From JAYODW01 sp038116745 (GTDB lineage: Bacteria > Pseudomonadota > Gammaproteobacteria > Ga0077536), in contig JAYODW010000015.1 of assembly GCA_038116745.1 (NCBI GenBank), positions 26,329 through 90,328 of the forward strand: DNA of 64,000 nt, given 5' to 3'. A program made the translations under genes and the position numbers. Under the pieces are notes generated by a model that was not told where the DNA came from, did not search any database, and saw nothing but the letters and a program-made list of their open reading frames with translations. Below, piece after piece: positions 9,343-17,609 of this stretch. Position 1 is the first letter of the stretch. Every line of letters begins with the position of its first letter.

Positions 9343-9759
9343 TCAGCCCGCAGCGTTGGGAAAGAAAAAAGCGATCTCCACCGCAGCCGTCTCCGGAGCA
9401 TCGGAACCGTGCACGGCGTTCTCGGTGATGCTGGTAGCAAATTCAGCCCGGATAGTGCCGGGAGCCGCTTGGGCGGGATTGGTTGCTCCCATGACATCGC
9501 GATTAACCTGGATAGCGTTCTCACCCTCGAGCACCTGCACCATGATCGGCCCGGAAGCCATGAATTCAACCAGCTCGCCGAAGAACGGCTTGTCGCTGTG
9601 CACAGCGTAGAACTCGCCCGCCCGTGCGGGAGTCAGCTGCAGCATCTGCGCCTCGACAATTTTGAGGCCAGCAGCTTCGAACTTTGCGAGGATCGCTCCG
9701 ATGTGGTTGTCACGCACGGCACTTGGCTTGATGATGGACAACGTGCGTTCTCTAGTCAT
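9343..9759 (-). CDS. ndk: Nucleoside diphosphate kinase
   Basis: Transfers the gamma-phosphate between nucleoside di- and triphosphates through a phospho-histidine. It is 138 residues long, with the active-site loop NAVHGSD holding the catalytic His at 117, and K11 and the conserved RTLSIIKP N-terminus visible. ATG start at 9759 with an AAGGAG ribosome binding site eleven bases upstream. It is the first gene of the minus-strand series running to der. A strong -10 element lies just upstream (see the promoter entry). Confidence 0.97.
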   Translation of the reverse strand: MTRERTLSIIKPSAVRDNHIGAILAKFEAAGLKIVEAQMLQLTPARAGEFYAVHSDKPFFGELVEFMASGPIMVQVLEGENAIQVNRDVMGATNPAQAAPGTIRAEFATSITENAVHGSDAPETAAVEIAFFFPNAAG

Positions 9760-10073
9760 GGTTACACAGTCTCCTTACAGACAGTAAAAACAAGAAAAAA
9801 CATTGCATTATACGCGTCTTTGCGACCAACACCGCAAGGAAACCAGTAGATCTGCGCAAAACCTCGGGGCGACCGCCTAACTGCATGGCCTGCTGTTTTC
9901 GGATCAGCAGGAAAGACATCCCGCGCGGTCCGGATGCGGCAACTTTGAAAGACGGGCGCAACCTTCACCCCGACACGTGAGGTGAATTTCCCCTCGAGCT
10001 GGCCGCCGGTCGGAGAAACGGGTTTCGGGTCGAAAAGCAAACAGATCCGTTGGCTGGCAAGCTCGCTGCTGCG
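9760..10073. other. Intergenic region between sufT and ndk
   Basis: 314 bases separate the stop of sufT from the start of ndk. The right-hand part holds the ndk promoter and ribosome binding site. The rest has only short overlapping open frames with no recognisable protein, weak starts and no family resemblance. I see no stem-loop followed by a T run, so the suf operon terminator is not evident. Confidence 0.5.
9807..9837 (-). promoter_or_regulatory. Probable sigma-70 promoter of ndk
   Basis: On the minus strand a perfect TATAAT (9807-9812) lies about 50 bases before the ndk start. A TTGCGG (9832-9837) sits 19 bases upstream of it as a weak, over-spaced -35. The -10 is followed by an A/T-rich initial stretch. 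The -10 call is good; the -35 is uncertain. Confidence 0.55.
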
Positions 10074-10616
10074 TTAGTAAAGACCGGTTTGAAGACGGGC
10101 GGCTTCGGACATCATGTCCGCGGACCAGGGAGGATCGAACACGAGTTCCACGCTCACGGTTGCGACATTCGGTACCTGTCGCACCTTCTCCCGGACATCC
10201 TCCACCAGAAACGGTCCCATTCCGCACCCTGGCGCGGTGAGCGTCATATCAATATCAATCCGATTGCCTTCTTCTTCCACCACCACCTCACAGCGGTAGA
10301 TGAGTCCGAGCTCGACGATATTGATAGGTATTTCAGGGTCGTAACAGGTACTCAGCTGTTCCCAGATGAGGTCCTCATCGACTTTCCCATCTGCTCTCGC
10401 CTGCGCGTGCTCAGCCGGAGAAGGCACCACATCCATGCCCAGCGCATCGACATCTTCGGCGCGGATTCGTGCGAGATAGCCGTTGGCGTTGACCGTGACG
10501 GCACCACCAAGCGCCTGCGTAACATAAACGGCATCGCCTTCCCGCAAGGTAACAGATGACCCTTCAGGGATCAGAATCGCTGCGCAATCCCGCAGCAAAG
10601 TGACCGGTTCATTCAT
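10074..10616 (-). CDS. sufT: Putative Fe-S cluster assembly protein SufT
   Basis: 180 residues. The C-terminal half is a MIP18/DUF59 domain (about 80-165) with the signature CYDPEIPINIVELGLIY and the TAPGCGMG cysteine segment. The N-terminal half is the extra beta-rich region that separates SufT from the shorter PaaD proteins. SufT helps in iron-sulfur cluster maturation when demand is high in bacteria that depend on SUF. It is the last gene of the operon, 26 bases after sufS. No SufE or SufU sulfur-transfer partner follows. Confidence 0.85.
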   Translation of the reverse strand: MNEPVTLLRDCAAILIPEGSSVTLREGDAVYVTQALGGAVTVNANGYLARIRAEDVDALGMDVVPSPAEHAQARADGKVDEDLIWEQLSTCYDPEIPINIVELGLIYRCEVVVEEEGNRIDIDMTLTAPGCGMGPFLVEDVREKVRQVPNVATVSVELVFDPPWSADMMSEAARLQTGLY

Positions 10617-10642
10617 AGCTGAAATCCAGAGCCTCGCACGTT

Positions 10643-11908
10643 TCAGTCCTGCAGCATTGCCCGCGCTTTTTCAATTGCGTCGAATATCCGGTCGCACTCG
10701 TCTAGGGTGTTATAGAGCGCAAACGACACACGCGCAGTCCCGCTCAGACCAAAACGTGACATCACCGGCATCGCGCAGTGATGGCCTGTTCGAATCGCCA
10801 CACCGTGCAGGTCGAGCAAGGTGCCCAGATCCTGCGGATGTACGCCCTCAATATTGAAAGACAGCACAGATGATTTGTGCTCTGCCTGTCCAATGATGCG
10901 TAGCCCGGGTACGGCGCTGGCTCGCGCGGTCGCCCGCCGCAGCAAGGCCTCTTCGTGCACCCAGGCCGCCTGTCGGTCAAGAGACCAGAAGTAGTCCAAT
11001 GCGGCACCGAGACCCAGACCGCCAGCGATATTGGGCGTCCCCGCTTCAAATTTGTACGGCAGTTCGTTGTATTCAGTCTTTTCGAAACTGACTACCTTGA
11101 TCATGTCTCCGCCTCCCTGCCAGGGAGGCATCGAGTCCAGTAGCTCAGCGCGGCCGTAGAGCACACCTATCCCGGTGGGGCCCAGCGCCTTATGCCCGGA
11201 AAACGCGTAGAAGTCGCAGCCGAGCGCGCGCACATCTACAGGGACATGGATACTGGCCTGCGCGCCGTCAACAAGCGAAATCGCCCCAGCCTGCCGCGCC
11301 AGACGCGCGATTTCTTCAACCGGCGTAATGGTGCCGAGTGCGTTTGATACGTGCGCAACGGCGACTATGCACGTGCGCTTAGTCAGTCTGCTGGCAACGC
11401 TTTCGACCGACAGGGCGCCGTCTTCCTCAACCGGGGCGACAACCAAGTTGGCACCCACCTGTTCACACAACATCTGCCAAGGAACGATGTTGGAGTGATG
11501 CTCCAGTTCGGAGATCAGAATCTCATCACCTCTCTGTAAACGACTCCGACCATAGCTCTGCGCAACCAGGTTGATGGACTCGGTTGTTCCGCGCGTGAAC
11601 ACGATCTCCTGCTCTGAGGCCGCATTCAGGAACAGTCCGACAGTGCGTCTTGCGCCCTCGTATGCCGCCGTCGCTTCTGCGCTCAGGGTATGGACGCCAC
11701 GATGGATGTTCGCGTTTTCTGCGGCGTAGTACCGCGCGAGACGTTCAATCACAACATCCGGCTTTTGCGTGGTCGCTGCGTTATCGACATAAATCAGCGG
11801 CTTCCCGTGCACCGTTTGCTGCAGGATGGGAAAGTCCCTCCGCACGGCCTCCACGTCAAAGCCCGAGGTGGGCGCAAGGAGACTGGATTTAACGGAACCT
11901 GCGTTCAT
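10643..11908 (-). CDS. sufS: Cysteine desulfurase SufS
   Basis: PLP enzyme that removes sulfur from cysteine as a persulfide for cluster assembly; 421 residues. The PLP lysine is K240 in SGHKALGPTG, and the persulfide cysteine is C378 in RTGHHCAMP. The segment around residue 378 is the class II (SufS) form rather than the long IscS loop. The start overlaps the sufD stop by four bases. In the family, SufS needs SufE or SufU as sulfur acceptor; neither gene is in this operon. Confidence 0.95.
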   Translation of the reverse strand: MNAGSVKSSLLAPTSGFDVEAVRRDFPILQQTVHGKPLIYVDNAATTQKPDVVIERLARYYAAENANIHRGVHTLSAEATAAYEGARRTVGLFLNAASEQEIVFTRGTTESINLVAQSYGRSRLQRGDEILISELEHHSNIVPWQMLCEQVGANLVVAPVEEDGALSVESVASRLTKRTCIVAVAHVSNALGTITPVEEIARLARQAGAISLVDGAQASIHVPVDVRALGCDFYAFSGHKALGPTGIGVLYGRAELLDSMPPWQGGGDMIKVVSFEKTEYNELPYKFEAGTPNIAGGLGLGAALDYFWSLDRQAAWVHEEALLRRATARASAVPGLRIIGQAEHKSSVLSFNIEGVHPQDLGTLLDLHGVAIRTGHHCAMPVMSRFGLSGTARVSFALYNTLDECDRIFDAIEKARAMLQD

Positions 11909-13224
11909 GCCACACCTTCAGACGGCAACAGGCTCGCCGTGCTCTCGCCCAGGAGCCGGGCCGCAAGCGCGTCCTGCAGCTCAGGCAGCGGGATCCGCTC
12001 GATAACTTGAGCTGCGAACGCATAGATCAACATGGCCCGCGCCTGTTCTTCGGCAACGCCACGGGAACGCAGATAGAACAGGGCATCCGCGTCCAGCTCG
12101 CCGACAGTCGCCCCGTGGCTGCAACGGACGTCGTCAGCGTTGATCTGCAGTTCAGGCTTGGTGTCGATTTCCGCATCACCTGACAAAAGCAGGTTATTGC
12201 TCGCCTGCTGCGCATCAATGCCTCGTGTGGATTCAGCCACAATCACCTTGCCGTTGAACACACCACGGCTGCGCTCATCGAGCACACCCCGGTACAGCTG
12301 CTCGCTGCGCGTCTCATTCGCTAAGTGCCTGATGGTGGTGTGGTGATCAATATGGTCCTCATCTTGACCCAGGAACAATCCATTCAAACGACACCGGGCT
12401 TCACGTTCCTGCAGCGCCACATCGATATCCACACGGCAGAAACAGGCTCCGAGAACAATTGAGTCCGACTCCAGCTGGCTGCCTTCAGCCTGCCTGGCAA
12501 CAACACTGCCGATGTGATCGACAGCGGTCGCGCCCTGAATCAATCGGTGATGAGACAGATATGCGTTCCGATCAAGCGCGATCTCGGTCACCGCGTTCGT
12601 GAATCCTCCGCTTTGATCGGCACCCAGATATTCTTCAATAACGCTCAGTCGAGCGCCCTGTTGCAGTCGGACGCTGATGCGCGGTGTTGTCATCAGCTCT
12701 GTGTCGCCCACGCTCAGAACGAGAATGTGCAGCGGCCCGTCAATGACCACACCCTCACTGACTTCAATAAGCAACCCGTCGTTCAGGGTCGCGAGATTCA
12801 ACTGCGAAAAATCAGGATCCGCGGCACCCTCTCCGACCGAAACATGGCGCTGCAACTGCTGGGGCTCTCGCTCACTCAGTTGCGTAAAACTTTGCACTGT
12901 GACGCCATCAGGCAAGGCGGCACCATCAAAGTGACCGCTTAGAAATCGCCCGTTGAGCAGTATTACTTGCGTGTTACCCGTACGGACCAGGGAACGTCCG
13001 CGCAGTGCTGCGAGCGTTTCAGGCAAAATTTCGCGATCGTTCGCACCGGCGAGCCGGTAAGACAGCTCCTGAAACCGCTGCAGACTCGTGTAGCGCCAGC
13101 CCTCCTGCCTCACGGACGGCATACCCGCTCTGCGCCACAACTCCGCTGCTGCCTGTCGCTGCTTGCCGAGGCCCTCCAACGGTGCCGGGTGACCCGCCAG
13201 AAGGTCCGCCAGTGCCGTGCTCAT
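11905..13224 (-). CDS. sufD: Fe-S cluster assembly scaffold subunit SufD
   Basis: 439-residue SufD, partner of SufB in the SufBC2D scaffold. The C-terminal SufBD core has the conserved NNLLLS, A(E)I(D)TKPELQI and DVRCSHGATVG segments. The His in CSHGATVG corresponds to the family's conserved cluster-interface histidine. The N-terminus is helical, as usual. It overlaps sufC upstream and sufS downstream by four bases each. Confidence 0.94.
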   Translation of the reverse strand: MSTALADLLAGHPAPLEGLGKQRQAAAELWRRAGMPSVRQEGWRYTSLQRFQELSYRLAGANDREILPETLAALRGRSLVRTGNTQVILLNGRFLSGHFDGAALPDGVTVQSFTQLSEREPQQLQRHVSVGEGAADPDFSQLNLATLNDGLLIEVSEGVVIDGPLHILVLSVGDTELMTTPRISVRLQQGARLSVIEEYLGADQSGGFTNAVTEIALDRNAYLSHHRLIQGATAVDHIGSVVARQAEGSQLESDSIVLGACFCRVDIDVALQEREARCRLNGLFLGQDEDHIDHHTTIRHLANETRSEQLYRGVLDERSRGVFNGKVIVAESTRGIDAQQASNNLLLSGDAEIDTKPELQINADDVRCSHGATVGELDADALFYLRSRGVAEEQARAMLIYAFAAQVIERIPLPELQDALAARLLGESTASLLPSEGVA

Positions 13225-13973
13225 GCAGCGGCCTCAGCGATGACCCAGTCGTAGCCCCGAGCTTCAAGCTCTAGTGCGAGATCTTTACCGCCCGACTTGA
13301 TGATTCGCCCCGCCGACAGCACATGCACGAAGTCGGGCACGATGTGGTCGAGAAGCCTCTGATAATGGGTAACCACGATAAATGAGCGCGTTTCATTGCG
13401 AAGTGCGTTCACACCCTCCGCAACCGCTTTAAGCGCGTCGATATCAAGACCGGAATCAGTCTCGTCGAGTATGGCCAGCCGCGGTTCAAGCACACTCATC
13501 TGAAACACTTCGTTGCGCTTTTTTTCGCCGCCTGAAAATCCCTCATTGACTGGCCGATTGAGCAGACTCTCCTGCAGGCCAACCGCTTTGACGCGGTCCT
13601 TCACCAGTTTCAGAAATTCGACTGCTGAGAGCTCGCTCTCACCACGATAGGTTCGGATGCCGTTAAGCGCGGCTTTCAGCATGTAGACATTATTGACCCC
13701 GGGAATTTCCACCGGATACTGAAATGCCAGAAAAACGCCCTCGCCCGCGCGTTCTTCGGGCGCCAGATCCAGGAGGGATTTCCCATTGAAAACGGCTGTT
13801 CCGCCGGTCACCTCATAGCCGTCGCGGCCTGCCAGCACATGCGACAGAGTGCTTTTTCCGGAACCGTTAGGTCCCATGATGGCGTGGGTTTCTCCCGGCC
13901 TGATTACCAGATTGACACCGCGCAGGATTTCGTTCCCCGCGACGTTTACACGTAGGTCCTTGATTTCGAGCAT
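13221..13973 (-). CDS. sufC: Fe-S cluster assembly ATPase SufC
   Basis: ABC-type ATPase that drives the SufBCD scaffold; 250 residues from the ATG at 13973. I chose this start because the protein then begins MLEIKDL as in other SufC proteins; the frame continues upstream into the end of sufB. Walker A GPNGSGKST is at 34-42, the signature FSGGE at 146-150 with the SufC-specific KKRNE after it, and Walker B LAILDE at 167-172. The gene lies between sufB (34 bases) and sufD (overlap). Confidence 0.96.
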   Translation of the reverse strand: MLEIKDLRVNVAGNEILRGVNLVIRPGETHAIMGPNGSGKSTLSHVLAGRDGYEVTGGTAVFNGKSLLDLAPEERAGEGVFLAFQYPVEIPGVNNVYMLKAALNGIRTYRGESELSAVEFLKLVKDRVKAVGLQESLLNRPVNEGFSGGEKKRNEVFQMSVLEPRLAILDETDSGLDIDALKAVAEGVNALRNETRSFIVVTHYQRLLDHIVPDFVHVLSAGRIIKSGGKDLALELEARGYDWVIAEAAA

Positions 13974-14007
13974 TTTGATTCCGAATGAAAAAGGAAACGA
14001 TGAGCGG

Positions 14008-15456
14008 CTAGCCGACAGCTCCCTCGAGACTGATTCCCAGCAGCTTCTGCGCCTCAACAGCGAATTCCATCGGGAGCTCTTTGAACACCTCTTTACAGAA
14101 CCCGTTAACTATCATGTTGACGGCATCTTCCTGCGCGATTCCGCGGCTGCGCAGATAGAACAATTGGTCGTCGCTGATACGGGAAGTTGAAGCTTCATGC
14201 TCAACCGTGGCGCCTGGATTGAGGCATTCGATGTAGGGAAAAGTGTGGGCCTTGCACTGATCGCCGATCAGAAGCGAGTCACATTGGGTGTAATTGCGGG
14301 CGCCCTGCGCGCCCTGCGCGACACGTACCAGCCCCCGGTAAGCATTGTGACTGCGGCCGGCGGAGATCCCCTTGGACACAATAGTTGAGCGGGTGTTGCG
14401 CCCCATATGAACCATCTTGGTGCCCGTATCCGCCTGCTGCCGATTGTTTGTCAGAGCAACCGAATAGAACTCCCCCACAGAGCCCTCTCCCTTGAGCAGA
14501 CAGCTTGGATACTTCCATGTGATTGCCGAGCCGGTTTCCACCTGTGTCCAGGAGATCTTCGAGCGTTCACCTCGACAGTCACCGCGCTTGGTCACAAAGT
14601 TGTAGATTCCCCCCCGGCCCTCTTCGTCTCCGGGATACCAGTTCTGCACTGTGGAGTACTTAATTTCTGCGTCGCGAAGGGCTACAAGCTCTACGACCGC
14701 AGCGTGCAGCTGATTCTCATCCCGCATCGGCGCAGTGCAGCCTTCCAGATAGCTGACGTAGCTTCCTTCATCAGCGATCACAAGCGTGCGTTCGAACTGT
14801 CCCGTATTGAGCGCGTTAATTCTGAAGTAGGTCGAGAGCTCCATCGGACAGCGGGTGTTTTTGGGGATATATACAAACGACCCGTCAGAAAAAACCGCGG
14901 AATTCAGCGCCGCATAGTAGTTGTCACTCTGGGGCACTACCGTGCCCAGGTAGCGTCTTACCAGCTCAGGATGCTCCCGCGCGGCTTCGGAGAAAGAGCA
15001 GAAAATCACCCCGGCCTCAGCCAGCTTGTCGCGGAAAGTGGTGTGCACTGAAACGCTGTCGAACACAGCGTCAACCGCAACACCCGCCAGCATCTTCTGC
15101 TCTGCCAGAGGGATACCCAACTTTTCGTAAGTTTCGAGTAGTTTCGGATCGACCTCATCCAGGCTCTGCGGGCGGTCTTTCTGAGATTTAGGCGCGGCGT
15201 AGTATGAAATTGATTGCAAATCGATCGGCGGGTAGCGCAGGTTGGCCCAGTCAGGTTCACGCATTTCGAGAAAGCGCCGGAATGCGCGCAATCGCCACTC
15301 CAAAAGCCAGCCTGGCTCCTCTTTTTTCCCGGAGATCAGTCGGATTACATCCTCGTTAAGCCCGGGTGGAACGGTGTCCTGTTCAATTTCTGTGACAAAA
15401 CCAGCGGCGTATTGGCGCCCGACAAAACCCTCCAGCTCCTCCGTATTAGCGGACAT
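14008..15456 (-). CDS. sufB: Fe-S cluster assembly scaffold subunit SufB
   Basis: 482-residue SufB, the main cluster-building scaffold. Family landmarks are the EGCTAP segment, CPMELSTYFRIN, the QNWYPGDEEG block and the KRGDCRGERSKISWTQ block. Near the C-terminus, CDSLLIGDQCKAHTFPYIE and the EHEASTSRISDDQLFYLRSRG ending are conserved, including the Glu/Cys ligands proposed for cluster assembly. It lies 23 bases after sufA in the iscR-led operon. Confidence 0.96.
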   Translation of the reverse strand: MSANTEELEGFVGRQYAAGFVTEIEQDTVPPGLNEDVIRLISGKKEEPGWLLEWRLRAFRRFLEMREPDWANLRYPPIDLQSISYYAAPKSQKDRPQSLDEVDPKLLETYEKLGIPLAEQKMLAGVAVDAVFDSVSVHTTFRDKLAEAGVIFCSFSEAAREHPELVRRYLGTVVPQSDNYYAALNSAVFSDGSFVYIPKNTRCPMELSTYFRINALNTGQFERTLVIADEGSYVSYLEGCTAPMRDENQLHAAVVELVALRDAEIKYSTVQNWYPGDEEGRGGIYNFVTKRGDCRGERSKISWTQVETGSAITWKYPSCLLKGEGSVGEFYSVALTNNRQQADTGTKMVHMGRNTRSTIVSKGISAGRSHNAYRGLVRVAQGAQGARNYTQCDSLLIGDQCKAHTFPYIECLNPGATVEHEASTSRISDDQLFYLRSRGIAQEDAVNMIVNGFCKEVFKELPMEFAVEAQKLLGISLEGAVG

Positions 15457-15479
15457 CAGCCGTTCCTCTGATCTTTAAT

Positions 15480-15800
15480 CTAGAGACTGAAGCTTTCGCC
15501 GCAGCCGCAGGTTGCCGTCGCGTTAGGATTTTCAAACCGGAAGCCCTCATTCAAACCGTCACGGGCGTAATCAACTGTGGTGCCATCCAGATACTTCAGG
15601 CTCTGGTCGTCGATGATCACGGTGACGCCCTGTGTTTCGAATACCCGGTCGTGTGCCGCAATCGCGTCGGCAATTTCCACGGTGTACATGTATCCGGAGC
15701 ATCCTGTCGGCTTCACGCCCAGACGCAGTCCCTGACCAGATTCGCCTGAGACAAAACCCTTCACGTGCTGCGCTGCCCGTTCGGTTAATTCCACGGCCAT
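15480..15800 (-). CDS. sufA: HesB/IscA-family iron-sulfur carrier (SufA-like)
   Basis: 106-residue A-type carrier with the three conserved cysteines: one in PTGCSGYMY near residue 34 and the CGC pair near the C-terminus (TATCGCGES). These proteins accept clusters from the SufBCD scaffold and pass them to target enzymes. Position between iscR (7 bases upstream) and sufB supports the name SufA. ErpA or IscA cannot be excluded by sequence alone, because the three are very similar. Confidence 0.88.
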   Translation of the reverse strand: MAVELTERAAQHVKGFVSGESGQGLRLGVKPTGCSGYMYTVEIADAIAAHDRVFETQGVTVIIDDQSLKYLDGTTVDYARDGLNEGFRFENPNATATCGCGESFSL

Positions 15801-15807
15801 GATGCTG

Positions 15808-16299
15808 TCAAACTCCTGCGCGGGCGGGGTTCAGTGCCACCGTCGGTTGTTTGCGATCTGCGTCTGCCGACTCGTGCCGGCGTGAGATGGGATGTGTGGT
15901 TTTGCTTTGAACCAGATTGTCCAGAGTTACGTTGCCGAGAAACTCCCGGATCTGGCAGCTCAACTCTTCCCAGAGATCATGCGTGAGACAACGATGCTCG
16001 CCCTGGCAGTTACGTTGACCACCGCAGCGAGTGGCATCTACCGTTTCGTTGACCGCGTCGATGACATCAGCCACAGAAATTTGACCACCGGGGCGGCCGA
16101 GCTTGTATCCGCCACCCGGCCCACGCATTCCGTCTACCAAACCATTCCTGCGCAGGCGCGCGAAGAGTTGCTCGAGGTAGGACTGCGAGATTCCCTGACG
16201 CTCGGCAATCGCCGCCAGAGACACAGGACCGCGTTCGAAATGCAAGGCCAGGTCAAGCATTGCTGTCACAGCATATCTGCCGCGTGTTGTGAGCCTCAT
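15808..16299 (-). CDS. iscR: Rrf2-family Fe-S regulator IscR (heads the suf operon)
   Basis: 163-residue winged-helix regulator whose [2Fe-2S] form represses its own operon when clusters are plentiful. The N-terminus (MRLTTRGRYAVTAMLDLALH) is that of IscR. The cluster ligands are at C92, C98 and C104 with H107, the same numbering as in E. coli IscR. This supports a cluster-binding sensor rather than SufR or RsrR. A GGAGG ribosome binding site lies nine bases before the ATG. The upstream region holds two IscR type 1-like operators over a promoter. Unlike E. coli, the genes downstream are suf, not isc. The C-terminal tail beyond residue 130 is divergent and basic. Confidence 0.95.
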   Translation of the reverse strand: MRLTTRGRYAVTAMLDLALHFERGPVSLAAIAERQGISQSYLEQLFARLRRNGLVDGMRGPGGGYKLGRPGGQISVADVIDAVNETVDATRCGGQRNCQGEHRCLTHDLWEELSCQIREFLGNVTLDNLVQSKTTHPISRRHESADADRKQPTVALNPARAGV

Positions 16300-16321
16300 G
16301 CAGTTAACCCTCCGGAAGAGA

Positions 16322-16346
16322 ATTCCCGACTGTAATGGTCGGTAAT
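16322..16346 (-). promoter_or_regulatory. Putative IscR type 1 operator, proximal site
   Basis: A 25-base near-palindromic site next to iscR. Its minus-strand core GACCATTACAGTCGGG fits the E. coli type 1 pattern of YYGACT-R-W3-Y-AGTCRRS, except C for T at one position. It overlaps the proposed -10 element, so bound holo-IscR would block transcription. It is 31 bases, about three helical turns, from a second such site. Confidence 0.72.
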
Positions 16347-16373
16347 AATCTCAAACCCGACTGTTTTGGTCAA
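16345..16373 (-). promoter_or_regulatory. Promoter of the iscR-suf operon
   Basis: Minus-strand -35 TTGACC (16368-16373), a 17-base spacer and -10 GATTAT (16345-16350). A TG one base before the -10 makes it an extended -10 promoter. Both elements lie inside the two putative IscR sites, the layout expected for autorepression. About 45 bases of leader run to the iscR start. Confidence 0.65.
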
Positions 16374-16377
16374 CTTT
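16353..16377 (-). promoter_or_regulatory. Putative IscR type 1 operator, distal site
   Basis: 25-base site whose minus-strand core GACCAAAACAGTCGGG differs from the proximal site at only two of 16 bases. It overlaps the -35 hexamer. Read with the flanking TT, it matches the E. coli IscR type 1 consensus half-sites (TTGAC and AGTCGGG) with one mismatch. Confidence 0.72.
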
Positions 16378-16406
16378 AGCCGCCCCTCAAGCGGCAATGC
16401 GCCTCA

Positions 16407-17138
16407 TCATTCGGACTCGGATCGCTCCGCGCTCTGACCCTCTTTATTAGGGTTAGCGGCTAGTTGCTTTTTAAGGTCGGCTATTTCGCGCTCGACATCG
16501 CGAGCGTGGTCTAGCAGCGAGTCAAGCGCCTGCGATACCGGATCCGGCATGTTCCTCGCCTCTCCGTACGCGTCAAATCCGATGCGGCGCGCTGTTTCTT
16601 CCCGCAGTGCGAAGGTCGAGCTGACGGGGCCGAGAACCACTTTTCCCGGCACCCCCACGATGGTCGTGCCAGGCTCGACATCGCGCACCACAACGGCATT
16701 GGATCCGATGCGGGCGTTATCGCCCACGGTGATCGGGCCGAGCACCTTCGCCCCAGCGCCGATCACGACGCCATTCAGCAAAGTCGGATGCCGCTTGCCC
16801 TTTTCCCAGCTTGTGCCTCCCAGCGTCACGCCATGGTAGAGCGTGCAGTCGTCACCGATTTCGGCCGTCTCTCCAATGACCACTCCCATCCCGTGGTCGA
16901 TAAAAAAGCGCCGGCCGATCTGGGCGCCTGGATGGATCTCGATACCGGTGAGAAATCTCCCAAAATGCGATACGAGCCGCGCAAGCCAGCGCAGCCCGAA
17001 GCCCCACAAACTGTGGCTGATTCGGTAAATGAGGACAGCGTGCAATCCCGGATAGCAGGTCAGGATTTCGAGTGTGTGCCTGGCTGCCGGATCCCGGGCG
17101 AAAACGGAGTTGATGTCTTCACGGAGCCGATCGAACAT
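16407..17138 (-). CDS. cysE: Serine O-acetyltransferase
   Basis: Makes O-acetylserine from serine and acetyl-CoA, the first step of cysteine synthesis. The protein has 243 residues from the ATG at 17138, giving the family N-terminus MFDRLREDI. That start has a GGTGA ribosome binding site, while the open frame begins at a GTG three codons upstream. A helical N-terminal domain is followed by a left-handed beta-helix of hexapeptide repeats with the catalytic segments DHGMGVVIGETA and HRHPTL-like loops (KRHPTLLNG). The short C-terminal tail makes it the EpsC-like form. Its position upstream of iscR-suf ties cysteine supply to the sulfur source of SufS; 107 bases separate the two. Confidence 0.94.
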   Translation of the reverse strand: MFDRLREDINSVFARDPAARHTLEILTCYPGLHAVLIYRISHSLWGFGLRWLARLVSHFGRFLTGIEIHPGAQIGRRFFIDHGMGVVIGETAEIGDDCTLYHGVTLGGTSWEKGKRHPTLLNGVVIGAGAKVLGPITVGDNARIGSNAVVVRDVEPGTTIVGVPGKVVLGPVSSTFALREETARRIGFDAYGEARNMPDPVSQALDSLLDHARDVEREIADLKKQLAANPNKEGQSAERSESE

Positions 17139-17285
17139 GATGGTCACCTTAAGCGTCAGAGCCGATCGCGGCCGGCAATGTTACCCGATTGGATCGAACG
17201 CAACGCGTTTGCTGGCGCTGTCTGGTGCGGCTCAGAACGCAGCAGCCCCGGTCTCACCGCAGATTAATCAAGGATTTCGAAGAAC

Positions 17286-17528
17286 GTGACAGGCAAAGAT
17301 AGAAGCGCTCCAAATGAGGAAGAGCAACAGACGCTCGGTGTACGCGAGGTCATCGCTAGCATCATGGCCGCGGGTCTGGGCGTCCAGAGTAAGGCCAACA
17401 GGGAGCGCGATTTCAAACGCGGCAAAGCGTGGCAGTACGTGGTTGCGGGCCTTCTGGCTACCCTTGTTTTCATTCTCGGCGTGTTCGGCGTGGTTCAGCT
17501 GGTTCTAGGGCTGACCTCGCAGGGGTGA
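17286..17528 (+). CDS. DUF2970 small membrane protein
   Basis: 80-residue protein with a GTG start. The cytosolic N-terminus has the LGVREVIASIMAAGLGVQSKANRERDF-type segment of DUF2970, followed by one transmembrane helix at about 50-75. The function is unknown in the family. It is divergent from cysE (147 bases between starts) and convergent with valS. Codon pattern and the hydrophobic segment support a real gene. Confidence 0.8.
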   Translation: MTGKDRSAPNEEEQQTLGVREVIASIMAAGLGVQSKANRERDFKRGKAWQYVVAGLLATLVFILGVFGVVQLVLGLTSQG

Positions 17529-17609
17529 ACTCCGCGGCTGAAGATTGACCCGAGCCTCGCTCTGCCCGTCCGCAGTCACCCAGCTCCTCGCTCGGCCGGC
17601 CTCCTGCGG

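Noticed and set aside
8660..9610. Plus-strand open frame of 316 codons opposite rlmN and ndk
   Set aside because: Antisense to two genes with clear motifs, with no family resemblance; long reverse frames are expected in GC-rich DNA.
9762..10040. Minus-strand open frame of 92 codons between sufT and ndk
   Set aside because: No ribosome binding site or family pattern, and its 3' half overlies the ndk promoter and leader.
14407..15051. Plus-strand open frame of 214 codons opposite sufB
   Set aside because: Antisense to a conserved gene, no recognisable domain or ribosome binding site.
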